From positions 558,001-622,000 of the forward strand of contig NZ_JABXJG010000002.1 in NCBI RefSeq assembly GCF_013375535.1: a DNA stretch of 64,000 nucleotides. Reading direction: 5' to 3'. Position 1 is the stretch's first letter, and every line of letters begins with the position of its first letter. Both the position numbers and the translations under genes were made by a program. The notes below the pieces were generated by a model. It ran no database searches. It worked only from the letters and a program-made list of their open reading frames with translations, and was not told where the DNA came from. Shown here one piece after another: positions 58,765-64,000 of the stretch. The stretch comes from Sphingobium sp. 15-1 (GTDB taxonomy: Bacteria > Pseudomonadota > Alphaproteobacteria > Sphingomonadales > Sphingomonadaceae).

Positions 58765-59349
58765 ATGGGAAGCCCCGCTTATATCGACCCCACCGTCCGC
58801 ATCTTCGGCGATGTGCGGCTGGGCGACGATTGCAGCCTCTGGCCCTATGCCGTCGTCCGTTCCGAACGAGCGCATGTATCGATCGGGCGCTGCGCCAGCG
58901 TGCAGGACCATGCGATGGTCCATATCGGATGGGATGATCCCACGATCATCGGCGACTATTGCACTATCGGTCATGGCGCAGTGGTCCATGGCTGCATCAT
59001 CGAACCCGCCTGCCTGATCGGCATAGGCGCGACCATCATGGAACGGTGCGTCATAGGGCGCGGCTCGATCATTGCCGGACACAGCTTCCTGCCGCCCGAC
59101 AGCGTGATCCCGCCGCATTCGCTCGTCATGGGTACGCCCGGCCGCGTGGTGCGCCGCATCGACAAGCTGCGCGCGAACATCGTCGACGCGCTGCTCTATC
59201 GGGACAATGGGCGCGCCTATGCCACAGGCGGCCATCGCATCTGGGAAAATGCCGACATGGCGAAGCTGGGTGAAGAGGCCGACGCAATCCTTGCGCAGGA
59301 CGCTGCGGGCTGGAATGACCGGGGCATCGCCCAATCCAACGCAAAATAA
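58765..59349 (+). CDS. Gamma-carbonic-anhydrase-like hexapeptide-repeat protein
   Basis: A 194-residue left-handed beta-helix protein (repeats such as VRIFGDVRLGDDCSLWPYAV and IGIGATIMERCVIGRGSII). The three metal-binding His of the gamma-CA/CaiE/PaaY group fit HAMVH, IGHG and GAVVHG. PaaY-type proteins are CoA-thioesterases in phenylacetate catabolism, so a thioesterase role is an alternative to CO2 hydration. ATG 58765 lies 4 bases after the preceding stop. Confidence 0.85.
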   Translation: MGSPAYIDPTVRIFGDVRLGDDCSLWPYAVVRSERAHVSIGRCASVQDHAMVHIGWDDPTIIGDYCTIGHGAVVHGCIIEPACLIGIGATIMERCVIGRGSIIAGHSFLPPDSVIPPHSLVMGTPGRVVRRIDKLRANIVDALLYRDNGRAYATGGHRIWENADMAKLGEEADAILAQDAAGWNDRGIAQSNAK

Positions 59350-59359
59350 GAGAGCGATC

Positions 59360-59959
59360 ATGCCCGACACGCCCGTCTTGACCGAAGATGCCATGCTGGA
59401 CCTGCTGTTCCGCGACGCCCGCACCCATAATCAATGGAGCGACCGGCCCGTCACCGCTGAGACTGTCCGAACCCTTTACGACCTTGCCAAATGGGGACCG
59501 ACGACCGCGAACAGCAACCCCGGCCGCTTCGTCTTCCTGCGCTCCGCCGCCGCCAAGGCTCGCCTGAAACCCCATCTGAGCGCGGGCAATGTCGACAAGG
59601 TGATGCAGGCGCCCTGCACCGTGATTATCGCGGGCGACACCCGATTTTACGAATTTTACGGCAAGCTTTTCCCGTCGCGTGACATGCGCAGCACGTTCGA
59701 GGGCAAGGACGCGCTGATCGCGGACACGGTGGCGCGTTCCTCGACGCTTCAGGGCGCTTATCTCATCATGGCGGCACGGGCGCTCGGGCTCGATTGCGGC
59801 CCGATGTCGGGCTTCGATCAGGCGGGCACCGACGCGGAATTTTTCCCGGACGGCCGGTGGAAAAGCAATTTCCTGTGCAATATCGGCTATGGCGATCCGG
59901 CAGGACTCTATTCCCGCAACCCCCGGCTTGATTTCGAAGAGGCCTGCCTCGACCTATGA
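59360..59959 (+). CDS. Nitroreductase family protein (RutE/malonic semialdehyde reductase-like)
   Basis: A 199-residue FMN-binding protein: FRDARTHNQWSDRPVTAETV and LYDLAKWGPTTANSNPGRF at the N-terminus, HLSAGNVDKVMQAPCTVI, and IGYGDPAGLYSRNPRLDFEE. This pattern matches RutE/YdfG-linked 3-hydroxypropionate-forming reductases, which reduce malonic semialdehyde. That activity would fit propionate-type end products, but other carbonyl or enal substrates are possible. ATG 59360 is taken with AAGAGAG upstream. Convergent with the P450 gene. Confidence 0.87.
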   Translation: MPDTPVLTEDAMLDLLFRDARTHNQWSDRPVTAETVRTLYDLAKWGPTTANSNPGRFVFLRSAAAKARLKPHLSAGNVDKVMQAPCTVIIAGDTRFYEFYGKLFPSRDMRSTFEGKDALIADTVARSSTLQGAYLIMAARALGLDCGPMSGFDQAGTDAEFFPDGRWKSNFLCNIGYGDPAGLYSRNPRLDFEEACLDL

Positions 59960-59969
59960 TGCGGGGTGA

Positions 59970-59993
59970 GGCGTCCGCCACAAGGCGAACGCC
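59970..59993. terminator. Hairpin between nitroreductase and P450 genes
   Basis: GGCGTCCGCC (59970-59979) pairs with GGCGAACGCC (59984-59993) with one mismatched pair and a 4-base loop; CTCCCATTTTT follows on the plus strand. It fits a terminator for the nitroreductase operon. Confidence 0.55.
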
Positions 59994-60003
59994 CTCCCAT
60001 TTT

Positions 60004-61227
60004 TCAGCTTGCGGGCGTCCACACCAGCGGCAGTGCGACCGGCTGGATCATCCCCAGATGGCATTCCACCTGATGGCCGGGTGCGATGCGGAAGTCGGGA
60101 ATGCGCGAGAGAAATTCCTCCATCGCGATCCGCAGCTCGCGCCGCGCCAGATGCATGCCCACACAGGTATGGATGCCGAAACCGAAACCGACATGACGCG
60201 GCCGCCGGTCGAGCCGGACCTCGGCAGGCGCGTCGAACTCGGCCGGATCGCGGCCGGCGAGCGTGGTGGACATCGCCACCTTGTCGCCGGGCATGAAGCG
60301 GATGCCCGCCACTTCCGTCTCCTTCTTGCATGTTCTGAAGGTGGTGACCGCACCATAGGCCCGCATCAGCTCGTCTATGGCGTGCGGGATTTCCGACGGA
60401 TTGGAGCGCAGATAGGCCTGATCCTCCGCATGGCTGCCCAGATGCCGGAATTGCAGGCCCATATTGGTCGAAACCGTATCCAGCCCGCCAATGAACAGAT
60501 TGAACATGAAGCCCAGCAGTTCATCGTCGGTCAGCGCCCGGCCATCGATCCGCCCCTGCACACCGAAGGTGATGAGGTCATTGCGTGGGTTGGCTCGCCT
60601 GTCCTCTATCTCCCCACCCAGATAGGCAAGCACGCTGCGCGTCGCCTCGGCAATCTTGGACAGGTCGTGATTGTGGAGCAGGTTCATTTCCCACTCCATG
60701 AACTCGCTCACCCGGTCGTGCGGCAGGCCCATCAGTTCCATGAACACCTTGATCGGAAATTCAAAGGCGAATTCGCTCATGAATTCGCACTGGCCGCGTA
60801 GGGCGAAGGCGTCGATATATTCCACCGCATAGTGCCGGATCTTGTCTTCCAGCGCCGCCATCGCCTTGGGCGTGAAGGCAGGATTGACCATCTGGCGAAA
60901 GGGGCCATGGGCGGGCGGATCGAGCTCCGCTGGGGAATTGATCCAGTTGCCCCCCACCAGCTTGGAGAAAGGCGAAAAGTCGGTCGAGGAAAAATGATCG
61001 GTGTCGAGATAAATTTCGCGCAGATGCGCCATGCGCCGCGGCACCCAGGCGCCGGTTCCGCCGGGATAGGCGTGGGCGGCATAGATGATGTCAGGCCCCT
61101 CATGCACCTGCATCGCCAGATCGTCGAACGGGTCCTTTGCCGTCGTCATGCCGAAGATGAAGGGAAAATCCTTGCTCACCAGCTCGGGCGGCACATGATC
61201 GGGAATCGGCTGCTCCGGAAACATCAT
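60004..61227 (-). CDS. Cytochrome P450
   Basis: A 407-residue class I bacterial P450. Heme motif FGFGIHTCVG with ligand Cys355, oxygen-activating I-helix GGLDTVSTN, and K-helix ELMR. The N-terminus has no membrane anchor. It hydroxylates an unknown, probably hydrophobic substrate. Electron donors in the window are the 2Fe-2S ferredoxin at 2588 and the 3Fe-4S ferredoxin at 51590. ATG 61227 (AAGGAGAG upstream) is chosen over the adjacent ATG 61224. Downstream of, and probably cotranscribed with, the acyl-CoA dehydrogenase and GntR genes, though a hairpin lies between. Confidence 0.92.
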   Translation of the reverse strand: MMFPEQPIPDHVPPELVSKDFPFIFGMTTAKDPFDDLAMQVHEGPDIIYAAHAYPGGTGAWVPRRMAHLREIYLDTDHFSSTDFSPFSKLVGGNWINSPAELDPPAHGPFRQMVNPAFTPKAMAALEDKIRHYAVEYIDAFALRGQCEFMSEFAFEFPIKVFMELMGLPHDRVSEFMEWEMNLLHNHDLSKIAEATRSVLAYLGGEIEDRRANPRNDLITFGVQGRIDGRALTDDELLGFMFNLFIGGLDTVSTNMGLQFRHLGSHAEDQAYLRSNPSEIPHAIDELMRAYGAVTTFRTCKKETEVAGIRFMPGDKVAMSTTLAGRDPAEFDAPAEVRLDRRPRHVGFGFGIHTCVGMHLARRELRIAMEEFLSRIPDFRIAPGHQVECHLGMIQPVALPLVWTPAS

Positions 61228-61263
61228 CGCACTTACTCTCCTTATATTTTTTGCCGGGAATTT

Positions 61264-61292
61264 CGGGTGGACATTGGGACACCGTCCACCCG
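61264..61292 (-). terminator. Hairpin between acyl-CoA dehydrogenase and P450 genes
   Basis: CGGGTGGAC (61264-61272) pairs with GTCCACCCG (61284-61292). It lies in the 80-base gap, with an AAAAAATATAAGG stretch just downstream of it in the transcript. It may lower P450 expression relative to the upstream genes. Confidence 0.4.
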
Positions 61293-61307
61293 CCAGGCAC
61301 CTGTCTT

Positions 61308-62471
61308 TCAGAAGGATCGCGGCAGGCCGAGGCTCTCCGCAATGCCATTGCGCACCATTTCGTTGGTGATGGGGCCAATGCGCCACAGGCGGCTGTCGCG
61401 CCAGTAGCGCTGCATGTCGGTTTCCGCCGAATAGCCCATGCCGCCCAATATCTGGATGCCCATATCGGCTGCGGCATTGGCGTTTTCGGACGCCATGAGC
61501 TTGAGCATATTGGCCTCGACGCCGACATTCTCGCCCCGGCTCTGCTTGTCGGCGCAGTAATGCAGCATCAGTTCGGTCGTCTTCTGCATGGTCGCGATGT
61601 CGGCGATATAATGTTGCAAGCTCTGGAACCGGCCGATGATCCCGCCAAAGGCCTTGCGCTGCTTCATATAGTCGAGCGCGTCTTCCAGCACGCCGTCGAT
61701 GACGCCCAGGCAGAAGGCGCCTACCATGATGCGCTCATTGTTGAGCGTGGGCAGCAGCATGTACCAGGCCTTGTCCGCTTCACCCAGAACATGCTCGTCC
61801 GCGACGAACGCATCCTCGAAATGAACGGAGCAGCTGCCCATCGATCGCATGCCAAGCTTGGCCAGCGGCGTGATCTTCACGCCCTGCGTATTTGTCGGCA
61901 CCCAGAAGAGGGTCAGGCCCTGATGCTTCTTCTCGACGGTCCTGTCGCTGCGCGCAATCACCAGCAGATAGTCGGCGACATGCGCGGAGGAAGACCAGAT
62001 CTTCTCGCCATTGAGCTTCCACCCGCCATCGACCCGATCCGCGGTGGTGGCCATCGCGCCCAGCAGGTCCGTGCCGCCGCCCGGCTCGGTAAAGGCGATT
62101 GCGGCCTTCAACTGGCCTGTCGCGATCAGTGGCAGATATTTCGCTTTCTGTTCGGCCGACCCATAAAGCCCGATGGATTTGGACCCGGCGAAGCTGGTGA
62201 TGCCCCATATCCACGCCAGCCCGCCCAGCGACCGGGCCAGTTCCCGCGCCAGTAGCATCTGCATGACGACGTCGCCGCCCTGCCCGCCATAGTCTTCCGA
62301 TATGCCGACGCCGTGGAAACCCGCTTCGGTGAACTTGTCCCAAAGGGCGAAGGGATAGTGATGCTCGTCCTTCTCCAGTGCGCGCGCCCAGTCCTTGGGC
62401 ACTTCCTTGTCCACCCAGCGGCGCACCATGTCGCGGAAGGAACGATATTCTTCGGGCAGTTCGAAATCCAT
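61308..62471 (-). CDS. Acyl-CoA dehydrogenase, paralogue of the 39090 gene
   Basis: A 387-residue FAD enzyme of the same length and plan as the protein at 39090: the MDF-x-L start, FRDMVRRWVDKEVPKDWARA, FTEPGGGTDLLGAM, RKAFGGIIGRFQSLQHY, GGMGYSAETDMQRYWRD and the ending ESLGLPRSF. It likely desaturates a related but different acyl-CoA. Only 2 bases separate it from the GntR gene upstream, whose stop precedes the ATG at 62471. Confidence 0.92.
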   Translation of the reverse strand: MDFELPEEYRSFRDMVRRWVDKEVPKDWARALEKDEHHYPFALWDKFTEAGFHGVGISEDYGGQGGDVVMQMLLARELARSLGGLAWIWGITSFAGSKSIGLYGSAEQKAKYLPLIATGQLKAAIAFTEPGGGTDLLGAMATTADRVDGGWKLNGEKIWSSSAHVADYLLVIARSDRTVEKKHQGLTLFWVPTNTQGVKITPLAKLGMRSMGSCSVHFEDAFVADEHVLGEADKAWYMLLPTLNNERIMVGAFCLGVIDGVLEDALDYMKQRKAFGGIIGRFQSLQHYIADIATMQKTTELMLHYCADKQSRGENVGVEANMLKLMASENANAAADMGIQILGGMGYSAETDMQRYWRDSRLWRIGPITNEMVRNGIAESLGLPRSF

Positions 62472-62473
62472 TG

Positions 62474-63217
62474 TCAGTCCTTTTGGTGTTGATCTTGATC
62501 GTCGCCCGGCACGGCTTCGCTATCACATAGGGCGATCAGACGCGCCGCCATCCGGTCGAGGCAGGCCAGCACGCCGTCCCGATCACCCTCCAGGAACGCC
62601 TGCAATATTGCCTCATGGTGGCGCAGACCGCTTTCGCTCAGAGTTGCAATGCCGTGCAGGAAAATGAAGCGGGCGATCAGCCCGCGCCGGTCCAGCGTCG
62701 AGCGCAACAGTTCGCGGCTCTCCGAGGCCTTGATGAAAATGGTATGGAAATCGAGGCTGGCCATGACCGCGGCCATATATTCGCCGCTCTCCACTGCCGC
62801 CCGATAGCGCGCGATCGCCCGCTCCAGTGCTACGATCTCCGCCGCGCCGATACGGGGCATGCCCCAGCCATAACCCAGCCGCCACAGTTCGGCCTGCACG
62901 CGGATCAGGTCCCGGGTCACGTCAGGGTCGATCGGTGTCGCCCGCTTCAGCCGGTGCGTTTCGACCTCGACCAGCCCCTCCGAGGCCAGCGTGCCCAGCG
63001 CCTCCCGAATGGGTGTCGCGCTCACATTCAGATCCTGCGCCAGCGCCGTTTCCCGCAGCAGAGCGCCGGGCGGAATGGCGCCGGACACGATCCTTGACCG
63101 CAGCACGGCCGCCACGGCCTGACGCCGCGTCGCCGGGGACTGTAACGGCTCGGCCGAATCGCGCCAATCCGGGGTCAAACCCCAATAGGGTTCGGAATAT
63201 ATGTCCTGCGATTCCAT
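62474..63217 (-). CDS. GntR family regulator, FCD type
   Basis: A 247-residue regulator: winged helix at about residues 30-95 (AVAAVLRSRIVSGAIPPGAL, ETALAQDLNVSATPIREALG, TLASEGLVEV) and a helical FCD domain. ATG 63217 directly abuts the palindrome ATTCTATAGAAT, leaving no room for a ribosome site; either the message is leaderless or the true start is further in. First gene of a GntR-dehydrogenase-P450 unit and probably autoregulated through that palindrome. Confidence 0.87.
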   Translation of the reverse strand: MESQDIYSEPYWGLTPDWRDSAEPLQSPATRRQAVAAVLRSRIVSGAIPPGALLRETALAQDLNVSATPIREALGTLASEGLVEVETHRLKRATPIDPDVTRDLIRVQAELWRLGYGWGMPRIGAAEIVALERAIARYRAAVESGEYMAAVMASLDFHTIFIKASESRELLRSTLDRRGLIARFIFLHGIATLSESGLRHHEAILQAFLEGDRDGVLACLDRMAARLIALCDSEAVPGDDQDQHQKD

Positions 63218-63229
63218 ATTCTATAGAAT
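63218..63229. promoter_or_regulatory. Palindrome ATTCTATAGAAT, copy 2
   Basis: Identical to the dyad at 45110-45121, immediately before the GntR start codon. Regulon site 10 lies 23 bases further upstream, the same relative order as in front of the 45137 gene. Confidence 0.6.
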
Positions 63230-63252
63230 GGAGCAGCGCAGAGCGGTCCGTT

Positions 63253-63268
63253 CCTCTCCAAGGATAGG
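63253..63268. promoter_or_regulatory. CCTATC-N4-GATAGG motif (site 10)
   Basis: CCTCTC-CAAG-GATAGG, 11 of 12, 35 bases upstream of the GntR start (minus strand). The closest of all copies to its gene. Confidence 0.65.
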
Positions 63269-63299
63269 GTGTCGTTGGGCCGGGCGCCTGTAGAGCGGC

Positions 63300-63749
63300 A
63301 TGATGAAATGTCCCAGATGCAAAACGCCGCAGGAAGGTTATGGAGGGTGGTGCCGCGCATGCGGCCATGCCGGCGGTAACATTCGTCGCGCGATGCTGTG
63401 GACGCTGCTGCCCACAGCAATGATCGCGGTCATATTGCTCGTCCGGATCGGCTATGCCGAAATGACGCGGCAGGGCAGCAGCCGCAACATCTACAGCAAC
63501 GCCATCGAAACCCAGAGTGCGACCGGCCGGAGCGCGGCCTTCGCCAAGCTCATGCATGATGCGGGACAGACATGCACGCGCACGTCCAAGGCTCTGTTCA
63601 GGGGCGATATCGGTCCCAATGCCGCCTGGGCGCTGCGGTGCGAGGATAGCGGCGACTGGCTGATCCTGATCGCTTCCAACGGCGCGACGCGCGTGGCCAG
63701 TTGCGGTCCGCTGGACAAGGCCGGGACGCCTTGCTGGACCCGGCTCTAG
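63300..63749 (+). CDS. Small zinc-ribbon, single-pass membrane protein of unknown function
   Basis: A 149-residue protein not recognised as a known family. It starts with a probable zinc ribbon, C4-x2-C7 and C18-x2-C21 (CPRC ... CRAC), followed by one hydrophobic segment at about 32-50 and a C-terminal domain of about 95 residues with four more cysteines that may form disulfides outside the cytoplasm. ATG 63300 or 63303 are both possible; no good ribosome site is seen. It does not look catabolic and may mark the edge of the cluster. Confidence 0.7.
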   Translation: MMKCPRCKTPQEGYGGWCRACGHAGGNIRRAMLWTLLPTAMIAVILLVRIGYAEMTRQGSSRNIYSNAIETQSATGRSAAFAKLMHDAGQTCTRTSKALFRGDIGPNAAWALRCEDSGDWLILIASNGATRVASCGPLDKAGTPCWTRL

Positions 63750-63804
63750 GGCATCGGCCACTCCTGGAGCCAATTCCTCTCCGATTGCATTCGGGGTCCG
63801 TCGG

Positions 63805-63999
63805 TCAGCCCAGCCCCTCCCCACTTCGCCACCAGCCAAGGCCGGGCGCGGCCTGTATCATCACATCCCATGCCCGCACGCTTGCCGCTTCGATGGCGGC
63901 AGGGTCCGCCCGAAGCCCGGCGAAGGTGCGTTCAATCATCTCGTCAATATAGGCGCGTGGCTCGACCGATCGGAGCATCAGGCGCCGCCGCGCCTCGAT
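63805..63999 (-). CDS. C-terminal fragment of an unidentified gene (cut by window edge)
   Basis: An open frame runs in from the right edge on the minus strand for 64 codons to a TGA at 63805-63807, ending AAPGLGWWRSGEGLG. The composition (helical, Arg/Glu/Ala rich, EPRAYIDEMIERTFAGLRA) and lack of stops are those of real coding sequence. The fragment is too short to assign a family. Confidence 0.6.
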   Translation of the reverse strand: MEARRRLMLRSVEPRAYIDEMIERTFAGLRADPAAIEAASVRAWDVMIQAAPGLGWWRSGEGLG

Positions 64000-64000
64000 C

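Noticed and set aside
1..64000. CRISPR array, tRNA or rRNA genes, insertion sequences, integrase or attachment sites
   Set aside because: No regularly spaced repeats, no cloverleaf-like or ribosomal sequence and no transposase or recombinase frame was found on either strand.

Overview
The window is a GC-rich, gene-dense chromosomal or megaplasmid segment from an alphaproteobacterium. A sphingomonad (Sphingobium/Novosphingobium type) fits best, judged by inference from the mix of TonB-dependent receptor, Rieske oxygenases, many SDRs, NTF2-like proteins and a sulfotransferase. Almost every gene encodes a catabolic enzyme or its regulator. No ribosomal, tRNA, transposase, integrase or CRISPR sequence was seen, and no gap between genes exceeds about 220 bases.

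Layout. (1) 1-7385: SDR fragment, AraC regulator, sulfotransferase, 2Fe-2S ferredoxin, NTF2-like protein, and a TetR regulator divergent from a pair of Rieske-oxygenase-like proteins in which one keeps only the Rieske cluster and the other only the mononuclear-iron site, then a luciferase-like monooxygenase (LLM). (2) 7568-17735 (minus): TonB receptor, LLM, FO synthase (FbiC, a CofG-CofH fusion), SDR, F420:NADP reductase, LLM and an FAD dehydrogenase, which together form a deazaflavin (FO/F420) operon. (3) 17926-22714 (minus): alpha-methylacyl-CoA racemase, beta-keto acid cleavage enzyme, and an 893-residue MalT-like LuxR regulator. (4) 22937-34960: quinone-oxidoreductase-like protein, SDR and NTF2-like protein; then two divergent operons carrying beta-oxidation genes (thiolase, FadJ, LCAD-like dehydrogenase, MaoC hydratase, SDR) and an acyl-CoA ligase with an SDR; then a GntR regulator. 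(5) 35090-43288: FAH-family hydrolase, extradiol-type dioxygenase, alpha/beta-hydrolase, SDR and FMN reductase, followed by acyl-CoA dehydrogenase, a split MaoC dehydratase, VOC protein, hydrolase and a Tyr-less SDR. (6) 43311-50295: esterase, NTF2-like proteins, membrane PQQ dehydrogenase, MDR reductase and SDR. (7) 50326-57738: old-yellow-enzyme homologue, 3Fe-4S ferredoxin, and a three-component ring-hydroxylating dioxygenase operon with TetR and an HsaA/DszC-type flavoprotein. (8) 57840-64000: oxidoreductase, gamma-carbonic-anhydrase-like protein, nitroreductase, P450, acyl-CoA dehydrogenase, GntR, a small zinc-ribbon membrane protein, and a truncated gene at the right edge.

How it may work together (inference): an outer-membrane receptor imports a hydrophobic, branched and probably cyclic substrate (terpenoid- or steroid-like). 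Oxygenases, dehydrogenases and deazaflavin-dependent enzymes open and reduce it. CoA ligation, racemisation of an alpha-methyl branch, beta-oxidation by both S- and R-hydroxyacyl routes, and BKACE/thiolase cleavage then follow. The substrate cannot be named from sequence alone.

A 16-bp palindrome, CCTATC-N4-GATAGG, lies in ten intergenic regions in front of nearly all these operons. It ties the window into what looks like one regulon, possibly controlled by the MalT-like regulator in its middle.
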